Assembly: GCF_001051235.1 (NCBI RefSeq)
Contig: NZ_CBTJ020000027.1
Coordinates: 124,001 to 188,000, forward strand
Length of the DNA stretch: 64,000 bases
Reading direction: 5' to 3'
From: Candidatus Competibacter denitrificans Run_A_D11
Lineage (GTDB): Bacteria > Pseudomonadota > Gammaproteobacteria > Competibacterales > Competibacteraceae
Shown: positions 9,061-18,151 of the stretch, piece by piece
Numbering within the stretch: position 1 is the stretch's first letter
Layout: the number at the start of each line of letters is the position of its first letter
Position numbers and translations under genes: made by a program
The notes under the pieces: generated by a model
What the model saw: only the letters and a program-made list of their open reading frames with translations
Databases searched by the model: none
What the model was told of the DNA's origin: nothing

Positions 9061-10185
9061 ATGGCACCCATTAGGCACTTTTTCAGGCCATGCCGACTGT
9101 TAGGTTTTTTCCTCCTAGCCCATGCTGCCAATCCAGTCATCGCTGAATCCACGTCCACGACCTCCCCAGCACCTACCCGTAGTACTCCACCGCTCACCCC
9201 AATAACGACCACCCCCAGCGTTCCACCCGAATCGACAGCAAAAACCGGTTCTCCGAAACCGGCTAGCGTTCCGGCAAATCCATTGCAGGGTCGTCAACCA
9301 TCCAAGCCAGTGCCCGGCCCCACCAACGATAAGCCGATCAAGCCACCCGCCATTGACCGCATACCTCAAACATCCGCCAGTCTGCCAAAAACTGAACTAC
9401 CCGCACGGCTAATAGGCTCAATCCGGCAGGTTAAGCCCTATCAGTCACAAAAATTGGTGGCGCTGACCTTCGATCTTTGCGAAGGTGCCAACGAAAAAGC
9501 CGGCTATGATGCTCAGTTGGTCAACTATTTACGAACGCAGCAAGTTCGAGCGACGTTCTTCGCTGGTGGCAAATGGATGCGCTCCCATCCCGACAAGACG
9601 CTGGCCCTTATGGCCGATCCGCTCTTTGAGATCGGCAACCACACCTGGACACACGGTAATTTGCGGGTGTTACGCGGTGCAGTGGTTTACGACCAAATCA
9701 ATCGGGCGCAGACGGAATACCAGAGCTTCCGCACGCAATTGTTCAACTCGGCTTATGCGCGCACGCCCGATGCAAAGGTGCTGGCTCATATTCCGGCTGC
9801 ATTGAGCCTATTCCGTTTTCCCTATGGAGCGTGCAGCACGGAATCACTGGCGGCGGTTAACAAGATGGGGCTGGCTGCCATTCAGTGGAGTATCGTGACT
9901 GGCGATCCGGCCAAAGGCCAGACCGCCGATAGGATTTCCCGTGCCATTCTCCAGCAAATCCAGCCAGGTTCAATTATCGTGGCTCATGCGAATGGACGCG
10001 GTTGGCACACAGCGGCAGCCTTGCCCGCAGTGGTCACAGAACTGCGCAAGCGCGGCTATGAGTTTGTTACAGTCAGCGAATTGCTCGGTCGTGGCGAGGT
10101 GGTCGCCGCCGATTCCTGCTATGAAACCAAGCCTGGCGACAATGCAAAATATGACCGCTTATCCAAGACAAATCCCAAACGATGA
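9061..10185 (+). CDS. Secreted polysaccharide deacetylase-family (NodB) protein with variant motif
   Basis: 374 residues: a signal peptide (about 1-28, hydrophobic LLGFFLLAHAANPVIA), a Thr/Pro/Ser-rich linker to about residue 110, then a NodB domain. Motif 1 reads LTFDLCEG instead of the usual TFDDGP, so one metal-binding aspartate is replaced; motif 2 NHTWTHGNL keeps the H-x3-H metal ligands; RFPYGAC corresponds to motif 3, and VAHANGRGWHTA to the last motif. Deacetylase activity is therefore plausible but the missing second Asp needs caution; related TFDLCE proteins form a recognisable subgroup. It probably acts in the periplasm or at the cell wall. Its stop overlaps the next start (ATGA). 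Confidence 0.85.
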   Translation: MAPIRHFFRPCRLLGFFLLAHAANPVIAESTSTTSPAPTRSTPPLTPITTTPSVPPESTAKTGSPKPASVPANPLQGRQPSKPVPGPTNDKPIKPPAIDRIPQTSASLPKTELPARLIGSIRQVKPYQSQKLVALTFDLCEGANEKAGYDAQLVNYLRTQQVRATFFAGGKWMRSHPDKTLALMADPLFEIGNHTWTHGNLRVLRGAVVYDQINRAQTEYQSFRTQLFNSAYARTPDAKVLAHIPAALSLFRFPYGACSTESLAAVNKMGLAAIQWSIVTGDPAKGQTADRISRAILQQIQPGSIIVAHANGRGWHTAAALPAVVTELRKRGYEFVTVSELLGRGEVVAADSCYETKPGDNAKYDRLSKTNPKR

Positions 10186-10682
10186 AAACTGATTTCTTCC
10201 AAGAATCTTATGGCCTGGCCGGCTGCTCCTTGGTACGCCTGTGCGAGGCAGACGCCAGCGTGATCGCTGGCCAGTTAGCCGCCATGAACCCTTGGCAGGC
10301 TTTGAATTACTCGGCCGCTCAGTTGGAAAACTATCTTTTAGCGCCCGACTCGGCACTAAACCGTTATACCGTTAGGGTCGATGGGACCATCGTCGGTATT
10401 GTGGCGGTGCGCTATCCGTGGCTCAAAGGCCCTTATCTAGAACTGATCGGCCTGTTTCCAGCCGTGCAACGACAGGGCTTAGGTACGGCCATTATGACGT
10501 GGTTCGAGAACGTCGCTCAGCCTGCGGCAACCAACTTATGGGTTTTAGTCTCTTCCTTCAACGAACCGGCGCAGCGTTTTTATCGCCGCTATGGCTTTAC
10601 GGAAATCGGGCGGATCGATGCGCTGGTTTACCCGCACAGCACGGAGCTGCTATTGCGCAAAGTCGTTCGGGCTACTGGTTAA
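10182..10682 (+). CDS. GNAT-family N-acetyltransferase
   Basis: A 166-residue cytoplasmic acetyltransferase. The acetyl-CoA-binding motif A is visible as LFPAVQRQGLGTAIM (R/Q-x-x-G-x-G/A), followed by the motif B region NEPAQRFYRRYGFTEIGRI, the typical end of a GNAT fold. The acceptor is unknown. Translation is coupled to the deacetylase gene by an ATGA overlap, so the pair belongs to one transcript. An acetylase beside a deacetylase is suggestive of modification of the same kind of substrate, which is only inference. Confidence 0.85.
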   Translation: MKTDFFQESYGLAGCSLVRLCEADASVIAGQLAAMNPWQALNYSAAQLENYLLAPDSALNRYTVRVDGTIVGIVAVRYPWLKGPYLELIGLFPAVQRQGLGTAIMTWFENVAQPAATNLWVLVSSFNEPAQRFYRRYGFTEIGRIDALVYPHSTELLLRKVVRATG

Positions 10683-10720
10683 CGCGGCCAGTCTCCATAG
10701 ACTCAATAGCGACATCGACC

Positions 10721-11716
10721 ATGCTTATCACTCCGGCCATCATCGCCCTGCATCTAATCACCGCCGGCGTCACCGGCACCGTGGTGCTGGCCGGTGGCTT
10801 TGCAGTGCAGATTCTGCGGTCTTGGGACATCCATAGCGGCAGCGAATTGCAAATCCGGCTGGAACGGCAAACCTATTTAATTTCGACGCTGCTTGGCTTC
10901 GCGCTGTGCGCGGAACTGCTGTCACTGGTCCTTTTTGTCCACACAGCGGAAAACCTATCCAGTCAGTTCGTCGGTGCGATGTGCGCCACCGGAGTGTTGA
11001 ATGTCAATGCGTTCGGCTTCCCAAGCTTGCTCTTAAAAATTGCGGTTTTCTTTCTGGCCGCATTGTGGTTACTGCTAAACGGAGTTGACCAGCGCGGATA
11101 TGATTATCCGCTGGTGCGTCTGAAATATTGGCTGCTATTGGCCATCGCACCGCTAACCGTCGCGGAGGCAATGGCACAAACGGTTTATTTCCTCCGTCTG
11201 GAACCGGAGGTCATCACCTCCTGCTGTGGCTCGCTGTTCGGGGGTCAGCAAGGCGTAGCGGCGGAACTGGCCAGCTTGCCGGCAAAGCCGACTATCATCC
11301 TGTTTTATACAATGGGCGGGGCTATGCTGGTTTTGGGGTGGGCGTTTCGACGCGGATTAGCCTTAGGGCTGCTGTTTGCAGCCGGAAACGTGTTGCTCTT
11401 CGGTGTCGCTCTGGCGGCCATCATCGGGTTTCTGTCGTTGTACGTGTACGAAAATCCGCACCATCATTGCCCATTCTGCTTGCTGAAAGCTGGCTACGAT
11501 TATCTGGGATACGCCCTTTATCTGGCGTTATTTGCCGCCGTCGCCAGCGGATTGGGAGCGGGACTGCTGGCGCCATTCCGCCATATCCCTAGCCTGCAAG
11601 CGGTGATTCCCGTGACGATCCAACGCTTGACATGGACGACGCTTAGCGGCCTTGGGCTATTCTACGCGCTGGCCACTTGGCTGATTTTGCGGTCGAATCT
11701 GGTCTTGCTCGGCTGA
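10721..11716 (+). CDS. Multi-pass membrane protein with Cys and His-Cys motifs, unknown function
   Basis: About 331 residues and eight or nine predicted helices. Two cysteine-bearing loops stand out: TSCCGSLFGG near residue 165 and NPHHHCPFCLLKAGYDYLGY near residue 245, which could bind a metal or haem or undergo disulfide exchange. I chose ATG 10721 because the first helix (IIALHLITAGVTGTVVLAGG) starts directly after it; the open frame upstream is out-of-frame acetyltransferase sequence. It follows the GNAT gene by 38 bases. No family name is recognised. Proteins of this shape may accompany ABC permease pairs, but I cannot confirm that. Confidence 0.75.
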   Translation: MLITPAIIALHLITAGVTGTVVLAGGFAVQILRSWDIHSGSELQIRLERQTYLISTLLGFALCAELLSLVLFVHTAENLSSQFVGAMCATGVLNVNAFGFPSLLLKIAVFFLAALWLLLNGVDQRGYDYPLVRLKYWLLLAIAPLTVAEAMAQTVYFLRLEPEVITSCCGSLFGGQQGVAAELASLPAKPTIILFYTMGGAMLVLGWAFRRGLALGLLFAAGNVLLFGVALAAIIGFLSLYVYENPHHHCPFCLLKAGYDYLGYALYLALFAAVASGLGAGLLAPFRHIPSLQAVIPVTIQRLTWTTLSGLGLFYALATWLILRSNLVLLG

Positions 11717-11780
11717 TCGCTCCGCCATCACACTTCTGCCGGCTAACCGGCTTGCTACTGCCTCATCTGGAGTTTTTAAC

Positions 11781-12965
11781 CTGACTAACCCGCCTGTATC
11801 CTGGCTGCTGATTCTGGGTGCGCTGATCGCTTTCGCGCCGATGTCGATTGATATGTATCTGCCTAGCCTGCCAACCATCGCTGCTGATTTTGGCGTCGAG
11901 CCGGCTGCTGCGCAATGGACATTGGCCAGCTTCTTCATTGGTATGGCGTTTGGGCAAGCGGTTTATGGTCCGCTGGCCGACCGCTATGGCCGGAAGCCGC
12001 CGTTGTATGGGGGCTTGCTGGTGTATATCGTCGCCTCGCTGGGTTGCGCTCTGGCTCCCAACGCTACAGCGCTAATAGCGGCCCGCTTCGTACAAGCTGT
12101 GGGCGGCTGCGCGGGCATCGTCATCGCGCGGGCGGTAGTGCGAGATCGGTTTGATGCGCAAACGTCGGCGCGCGTCTATTCGCTACTGATGCTAGTGATG
12201 GGGTTGGCACCGATTCTCGCGCCACTTTTAGGAGGCTGGGTTCTGGCCTTTGCCGGCTGGCGAACGATTTTCATAATCCTGGCGCTGTTTGGGCTTAGCT
12301 GCCTGTTCACCGTTTGGCGCTATCTCCCTGAAACTCGTCCGCCGGCTGCTCTATCGACTGGCGGTATTGGCCCAACCTTGCGAGTCTATGCGGGTTTATT
12401 AGGCGACCGCGCTTTTTTGGGCTATGTGTTGAGCGGCGGTTTCGCGCAAGCCGGTATGTTCGCTTATATCACCGGCTCACCACACGTCTTTATCGAGCTG
12501 TATAAGGTGCCGGCGCACGCCTATGGTTGGCTCTTTGGGTTGAATGCGCTGGGATTGATTGCCAGCTCGCAAATCAATCGCCGGCTCTTATTACGCTACA
12601 CAGCCGAAACGATCCTGCGGCGAGCCAATCGGGCGACGGTGTTGCTGGGGCTTGCCTTAATCCTGGTTGCCACCGGTGACTGGGGGGGATTACCGGCTTT
12701 AGCGATTTGCTTATTCGGCTATCTCGCCAGTCTCGGCTTTACTGCACCGAACGCACTGGCGCTGGCGCTGGCGCAGCAAGGGCCACGCGCCGGGAGTGCT
12801 TCGGCGTTGATCGGCACCTTGCAATTTGGCTTAGCCACAGTGTCGAGCATGATGGTTGGGCTGCTCGGCGCGGACTCCGCCCTGCCGATGGCGGGTGTCA
12901 TCGCCAGTTGCGGTCTGCTCGCTTATCTCATCCATCGGGCGTGGGTTGGCGATGAAAAAGAATAA
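11781..12965 (+). CDS. Bcr/CflA-family MFS drug exporter, probable CTG start
   Basis: A 12-helix major facilitator of the drug:H+ antiporter-1 group. APMSIDMYLPSLPTIAADFG is the Bcr/CflA signature at the end of helix 1, and PLADRYGRKP is MFS motif A in loop 2-3. The first ATG, 11841, would cut off helix 1. In-frame codons upstream include no ATG, GTG or TTG, but a CTG at 11781 gives LTNPPVSWLLILGALIAF, a normal helix 1, and has GGAG eight bases before it. I therefore extend to 11781 as a rare CTG start. The gene follows the membrane protein by 64 bases and may export small drugs or metabolites such as amino acids. Confidence 0.8.
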   Translation: MTNPPVSWLLILGALIAFAPMSIDMYLPSLPTIAADFGVEPAAAQWTLASFFIGMAFGQAVYGPLADRYGRKPPLYGGLLVYIVASLGCALAPNATALIAARFVQAVGGCAGIVIARAVVRDRFDAQTSARVYSLLMLVMGLAPILAPLLGGWVLAFAGWRTIFIILALFGLSCLFTVWRYLPETRPPAALSTGGIGPTLRVYAGLLGDRAFLGYVLSGGFAQAGMFAYITGSPHVFIELYKVPAHAYGWLFGLNALGLIASSQINRRLLLRYTAETILRRANRATVLLGLALILVATGDWGGLPALAICLFGYLASLGFTAPNALALALAQQGPRAGSASALIGTLQFGLATVSSMMVGLLGADSALPMAGVIASCGLLAYLIHRAWVGDEKE

Positions 12966-13035
12966 GCTTCACAAGCTTGGCCCCGCCTAATGCCATGAAA
13001 AATCATCGAAATAACTTGGATCGACGCGATAACCC

Positions 13036-13461
13036 ATGAACCGTCAACCCCCCTACTCCCTCCTGTTGCTCGCCTTATGGGTCGGGCCAGCTTGCGCCGC
13101 TAATAAGTGTATCGAGATCAATGGTCGGATCTTCTATCAGGCCGCGCCTTGCCCACCAGGTGCTCATGGCGGCGACATGAGCCTGAATATCAATCGGCCG
13201 GTCACTGGGGGCGTTAAACAACCGATCCTGCCGCCACCCATGCCTTTGCTACCAGAAGACAAACCCATGGCGGCGGCAGAACCTGTAGAACCGGAAACAG
13301 CGGATGGGACCGCAGATAAGCCCAAATCCATCACCTTGGACGATACCGCTTCGCCGCCTAAAAAAAATTCACCGCCCAAAAAAGACCAGAGTGATCTTAA
13401 TCAAAGCGGCCGGGAAGACGAGGAACAATCCGCAGTCCATAGCCCGGAAAATCGCCAATGA
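13036..13461 (+). CDS. Secreted DUF4124-like protein
   Basis: A 141-residue protein with a signal peptide (cleavage after PACA, about residue 21). The mature start has KCIEINGRIFYQAAPCPPG, which matches the short DUF4124 module (Lys-Cys, Gly-x-x-x-Tyr, Pro-Cys), with two cysteines likely to form a disulfide. The remaining 90 residues are Pro, Glu and Lys rich and probably disordered. It is probably periplasmic or envelope associated. Function unknown; it stands alone 70 bases after the exporter. Confidence 0.7.
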   Translation: MNRQPPYSLLLLALWVGPACAANKCIEINGRIFYQAAPCPPGAHGGDMSLNINRPVTGGVKQPILPPPMPLLPEDKPMAAAEPVEPETADGTADKPKSITLDDTASPPKKNSPPKKDQSDLNQSGREDEEQSAVHSPENRQ

Positions 13462-13605
13462 GACTGACCGAGCGCTTGCCACCTGGACGATTTGGCGCTA
13501 CTCGCGTCATCTCCTGACCCTCAAGTTTTCCAGGGAATCGCGCGGATCATTGAACCGCACGACCCCATGACAGGCAATTCTACCCGCTCGATCCGCAGTC
13601 CGAGA

Positions 13606-14841
13606 TTAACTAGACGCCGGGCATTGGATCACTTTGAACACCACCCGCCGATCCAGCGCATCCTTGACATCATCGGTTCCGGTTCCAATCAAATTTTCTT
13701 TCGAACCCACGCCGTTAGCGATGGTGCGTCCGCGCAAGGCCGCTGCGTTACGCTCTAATTTTGTCTTGACCGATTCAGCGCGCAGCAGAGACAACCGCTC
13801 GTTGACCGGCTCAGGACCTGTGCGACTGCTATGACCCACGACTTCCAGACAGCCCTGGTTCCGGGCGGTACGGCCGGCGATCTGATTCAGCCAAATCGGA
13901 TATTGTCCAGAAATGTCCCGATCTGCCAAAAAATCTGTTGAACCCGGCTTAAACAAAAGCTTGACCGCAAGGCGCTTGTTAGCCAAACCATAATCAACGA
14001 TCTTGCCAAACGCCTGGGTCGCACCGGTACGCTGCCCCAGCTTCCAACTGGTGAGATATAAACCGTTATAGACGCGCAACTGCTCCCCTTCGGGGGAGCG
14101 TAACGCGCCCTGATACAGTTCTAACGCTTTCCGGTATTGCCGGTTGTTATAGGCATCGATAGCCTCACTCACCACTGCGGCCGTCAGGATGCGATCCGCG
14201 TAAGCCGGATTGATCGGATCACCGGATTTGGTGCCCTGGCAGCTTTTGATATAGCCCTCGGTCGCTTGATCTAAAGCCCAGGCGGGACTGTCCTTAAAAT
14301 ACGCGGTCGGCGTGATATTGACGCCTTCGGGCTTGGCTCGTGCAACGCCCTTCGAGACGATTTTGCCGGACTTGAGATCGGCCAACGCCAAACAAATCCG
14401 GTACGCTTCCCGCACACCTTCAGTTTTGCCTTCCTGGTTTACTCCGGTGAAAGTACCGACCAGCACGATGGGTGATTTGGCAACCGTCTGCGCTGAGAAA
14501 GGCTGTACCGTAAATTGTGGGTACTTGCTTTTTACCAGTTCGACTAACCGCGCCTCGATGGAACGGGTTGCAACCGATTGCTCGCCCGACATCCCATCAA
14601 TCAGTGGGTCAATCACTAAAATGTGCTTTGCCGACCCGCCAGCACCGGCATCAGGCGCTGGCGCACGGCTAAACAAATCGTTGGCGGCCTTGAGCACCGC
14701 TTCATCAAAAGGAATCGGTTGCACCGGTGGTGCGGCCGCCTGATTTTGATCGGTGCCAAGCAAGGCGCATCCCCATAACGAGGCTGCGAGCGTTACCGCA
14801 CCCAGGCAAGTAATCAATGGTAAATGGCTGTTTTGACGCAT
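13606..14841 (-). CDS. OmpA-domain lipoprotein downstream of a Ser/Thr kinase
   Basis: About 411 residues. The N-terminus is a lipoprotein signal with the lipobox ending in WGC (residue 24 or so). The middle contains a repeat-like helical segment (YNNRQYRKALELYQGALRSP, TPR-like), and the last 110 residues form an OmpA-like peptidoglycan-binding domain with EVVGHSSRTGPEPVNERLSL. ATG 14841 lies one base before the stop codon of the kinase gene, so both are cotranscribed. Expected location is the outer membrane, contacting peptidoglycan. The longer frame to 14952 has no lipoprotein signal at its start and is rejected. Confidence 0.83.
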   Translation of the reverse strand: MRQNSHLPLITCLGAVTLAASLWGCALLGTDQNQAAAPPVQPIPFDEAVLKAANDLFSRAPAPDAGAGGSAKHILVIDPLIDGMSGEQSVATRSIEARLVELVKSKYPQFTVQPFSAQTVAKSPIVLVGTFTGVNQEGKTEGVREAYRICLALADLKSGKIVSKGVARAKPEGVNITPTAYFKDSPAWALDQATEGYIKSCQGTKSGDPINPAYADRILTAAVVSEAIDAYNNRQYRKALELYQGALRSPEGEQLRVYNGLYLTSWKLGQRTGATQAFGKIVDYGLANKRLAVKLLFKPGSTDFLADRDISGQYPIWLNQIAGRTARNQGCLEVVGHSSRTGPEPVNERLSLLRAESVKTKLERNAAALRGRTIANGVGSKENLIGTGTDDVKDALDRRVVFKVIQCPASS

Positions 14842-14842
14842 G

Positions 14843-16819
14843 TCATCTGCACTCCTTCTGTTCAATAGCGGATAAGGGTTCACCAAGCTGCGCTTTGAGC
14901 AAGGCTTCTCGACAATTGGCACTCGGTCCACGCGCGCGTGGCTGCTCGGCACGATATGGCTTAGGTTTAGCTGTTTTCGGTGTGGGGGTTAGCTCGGATT
15001 TCAACACAGCGGCTGGAGGCGGTTTGCCTCGGCCATCGGCACCATCCGGGGCACGTTTGCCGGGCGTATTTCGCACCGCCTGGCGCTTGGTATCTTCAGC
15101 GTTTGGGCGCTTTCTGTTCTCGCCGACCGAACGGCGCTGCTGCTGAGCATTGTCGTCGATCAACTGCGGCACGGTATTTGCCACATGTTCCCGCTTCGCC
15201 TGCAAGGCTTGTTGCAGAGTAGCCTGCCGGGGATGGTTTGGGGTGATTGGCAATAATTGCGCCAAATAATCCTCAGCCTGCTTGAAATCGGCCCGCTCAA
15301 TGGCCGAACTCGCTAAATCTGCATAACCGTCAGCAATTTTCGCCAACTGGCTACGCATTGCAGGATTGTCGGGCGCTAATGCCATAATGGGCCGATAACA
15401 GGCCAGGATGGTTTCAGCCCGCTTGTTCTCCAGACGATCCGGCGGAAAAGATGCCGCACACTCCCGTAGCAACCCACTGACCCGGTTAGCAGTTTCGCTA
15501 GCTGCCTTAGCCTGATCGCGCAAGGCCAACAAATCGGGCTGCTTTGCATCCAAGCTTAGCCCCTCTTCAACCCGCTGCAAGGCTTCAGTGAATGCCTCCT
15601 GGCGGATAGACTCGCGCGCTTGGCCCACCAATTGGGCAATTCGTCGTTGCCCCTCGGACTGATTTTCGATCAGTGCCCGCAAGGCAAGCAACTCGGTATG
15701 CGTAGGCTGCTCTCGCAAACCTTGCTCCACCAAATTCAAGCTACTGGCCAGATCACCGGCTTGCCGGCGCGTCCTGGCTTGGCTCAGCAAATCATCTGCC
15801 CGCTGCTGCCGCGCAGCTATTTCTGCTTGCTCGGTTGGCACCACAACCGGTTCCACGACCTCGACTTTGGCTGCTTGCCCTGGGAGCGGGCGGAAAGCGG
15901 TCCAATAAACGGCACCGCTCACGCCAAGCGCCAACAACGCCAATCCGCCGATCCAAACCCCTGTGCTTGGGTGGAAAGACTTTAGCGATTGACTGATCTG
16001 CGCTGTGTCCATTAGGGCAACGAAAGCCGACCGGGTTCCGATCCGATCAAGTGCCTCAATGACCTGTTCAGCAGTGGCAAAACGGTCTTTAGGGTTTTTG
16101 GCCAGCAATTTCTGTAATACGGCTTGCAACTGGCTAAAGCCGGCGGGCAGGCGTGGGACGGGCTGCGTGCAGTGCATCATGGCGATGCTGTTGATGCTCT
16201 CGGCCCGAAATGGGGGGTGCTTGGCGAGCATTTCGTAGAGGACGATACCCAAACTGTACAGATCGGCGCGGCTATCCAGCTTCTTGCCCATGATCTGTTC
16301 TGGACTCATATAAACCGGACTGCCCACGGTAAAACCGGGCACGGTCAATTGGGTATCGTCGGTATCCACCAGCTTGGCGATACCGAAGTCACTGAGAACC
16401 GGGGTACCGTCGTGACGGAAAAGGACATTCTGTGGCTTGATGTCCCGGTGAATAACTCCCCGTTTATGCGCATAGGCCAACGCTGTTGCAATCGATTTGG
16501 TCAGCTCCACGGCACGCTCTAGACTCAATCCTTGTTGGATCTGCTCCGCCAGCGTTCCTCCGGGCAGAAACTCCATGGAAAAATAGTTATAGGTCTCCTG
16601 GGCGCCAAAGTCGTAGATTGTGATGATCTGGGGATGTTGGAGTTGGGCGATAATGCGCCCTTCTTTCAAGAAACGCTCGGCAAAATTTTCAGACGACCGC
16701 GCCGACCGCATCACTTTCAGGGCCACTTCCCGACCGAGCGACTCTTGAACCGCCAAATAGACCGAGGCCATGCCGCCTTCGCCGATCTTCTTGACAATCG
16801 TATAACCTGGAATTTTCAT
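14843..16819 (-). CDS. Membrane Ser/Thr protein kinase with TPR-like extracytoplasmic region
   Basis: 658 residues. An N-terminal Hanks-type kinase domain has GEGGMAS (13-19), the catalytic lysine K35, HRDIKPQN (124-131) and DFG (144-146), so it should be active. A helix at about 287-308 (VWIGGLALLALGVSGAVYW) anchors it, and the outer part holds TPR-like helices (RRQAGDLASSLNLVEQGLRE, and similar) and a Lys/Arg/Pro-rich tail. No PASTA repeats occur. The gene sits just ahead of the OmpA-like lipoprotein. FHA proteins, common partners of such kinases, are encoded 22 kb away at 38276, but no direct link can be shown. Confidence 0.9.
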   Translation of the reverse strand: MKIPGYTIVKKIGEGGMASVYLAVQESLGREVALKVMRSARSSENFAERFLKEGRIIAQLQHPQIITIYDFGAQETYNYFSMEFLPGGTLAEQIQQGLSLERAVELTKSIATALAYAHKRGVIHRDIKPQNVLFRHDGTPVLSDFGIAKLVDTDDTQLTVPGFTVGSPVYMSPEQIMGKKLDSRADLYSLGIVLYEMLAKHPPFRAESINSIAMMHCTQPVPRLPAGFSQLQAVLQKLLAKNPKDRFATAEQVIEALDRIGTRSAFVALMDTAQISQSLKSFHPSTGVWIGGLALLALGVSGAVYWTAFRPLPGQAAKVEVVEPVVVPTEQAEIAARQQRADDLLSQARTRRQAGDLASSLNLVEQGLREQPTHTELLALRALIENQSEGQRRIAQLVGQARESIRQEAFTEALQRVEEGLSLDAKQPDLLALRDQAKAASETANRVSGLLRECAASFPPDRLENKRAETILACYRPIMALAPDNPAMRSQLAKIADGYADLASSAIERADFKQAEDYLAQLLPITPNHPRQATLQQALQAKREHVANTVPQLIDDNAQQQRRSVGENRKRPNAEDTKRQAVRNTPGKRAPDGADGRGKPPPAAVLKSELTPTPKTAKPKPYRAEQPRARGPSANCREALLKAQLGEPLSAIEQKECR

Positions 16820-16919
16820 AGCCCGATCAATCGCTCATCCTACCCCTGTTCGTTTCGACCACCATCGCCAGGACGCTACCTCACCATGCTCGCTCGCTTT
16901 GGACAAGGGCCTATAGCCC

Positions 16920-18149
16920 TTAATCCGGTTGACGAGGACGACCGGCCAGCAACCAAAGCCACGAGATAAGCTGCAAAACTAGGGCCAATCCAAAGGCCAG
17001 TTGATAACCGCTTGCGGCGTATCCCCCACCTGCCATCGGCCAGCGGTTGATCATGACCCCCATACTCCATTGGGCAGCAAACGCTAGCACGAAGACTAGC
17101 AAATTCAGCGCCGTGTTGACCCGACCGGCCAGATCGGGCGGAAAGGCCTGCGACAGAATGGCATAATTCAAAACCCCGCTCGTACCGAAAAACCCGAAGA
17201 GCACCCACACCATTGGCGAACCAAAACCGCACAACACAGCCAATTGAATGAGCATGAACAGCGCCATTCCTGCCGCTGCCACCGCTATCGGTGGTATACC
17301 CCACCGTGTCAATCGATAGGCTAATTGGCCGAGGCCCAGAAACCCGCCCACCATCGCCGCTGCGGTCCAAAATAGATAATCAGCGGCAACGGTCTTAGGC
17401 AACCCCGCCACGTCGCGCAACCACGGGCCTGCCCAAAGGCTCTGAATCGCCAAAAACGACGCTTGCGACACAACACTGCTGGGGGCCAGCCACCAAAACA
17501 CCCGGCTGCGAAAAATATCCGCTACACCCTGCCATTGCCCTCGCCAATTGCCTCCCACACCGCTGCCGCCCCGCTCCGGCACGACAAGCAGCAAAGCCAG
17601 TGCGATCAACACGCTCAAGCCGGCCAAGCCGGCGAACAATCCACGCCAATCTAACAACCGCAAGGCAAATTCAACCGGCGCCGTCGCAACTAACGCCCCC
17701 AAGCCACCGGCGGCCAACACCCAACCGTTGGCGACTGGCAGTCGCTCGGCCGGGAACCAGAGGACGAACGCTTTAAAACTGGCCATCAAGCAAGCCGATA
17801 CTCCCAGCCCGATCAAGCCTCGACCGATGATCAGCCCCGTCGCATCGCCGCTGCTGGCAAATACGCCGGCGCCAGCCGCTGCGAACAATAACAATACCGC
17901 TTCCACCCGCCGTGGCCCAAACCGATCCAGCAATACCCCCAGCGGTAGCTGAAAAGCGGCGAAGGTCAGGAAATAAACGCTGGTCAGCAGGCCAAGATCC
18001 GTGGCATCCAGCCGCAGTTCAGCGGTCAGGTAAGGGGACAGGACCGCGTTGATGGTTCTATAGAGATAGGACAGAAAATAACCGGCGGCAAAGGGTAAAA
18101 AGATCCGCCATACCACCATCGCCCGCGACAAGGCTACCCCATGAGTCAT
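16920..18149 (-). CDS. MFS transporter
   Basis: A 409-residue protein with 12 hydrophobic segments. GVLLDRFGPRRVEAVLL is MFS motif A, and FLSYLYRTINAVLSPYLTAE in helix 1 resembles organic-anion or nitrate/nitrite-type permeases, though the substrate is not readable. ATG 18149 lies two bases before the tpm stop, giving a tight tpm-MFS unit. An internal ATG 11 codons further in is an alternative start. No regulator is next to it. Confidence 0.85.
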   Translation of the reverse strand: MTHGVALSRAMVVWRIFLPFAAGYFLSYLYRTINAVLSPYLTAELRLDATDLGLLTSVYFLTFAAFQLPLGVLLDRFGPRRVEAVLLLFAAAGAGVFASSGDATGLIIGRGLIGLGVSACLMASFKAFVLWFPAERLPVANGWVLAAGGLGALVATAPVEFALRLLDWRGLFAGLAGLSVLIALALLLVVPERGGSGVGGNWRGQWQGVADIFRSRVFWWLAPSSVVSQASFLAIQSLWAGPWLRDVAGLPKTVAADYLFWTAAAMVGGFLGLGQLAYRLTRWGIPPIAVAAAGMALFMLIQLAVLCGFGSPMVWVLFGFFGTSGVLNYAILSQAFPPDLAGRVNTALNLLVFVLAFAAQWSMGVMINRWPMAGGGYAASGYQLAFGLALVLQLISWLWLLAGRPRQPD

Positions 18150-18151
18150 CG

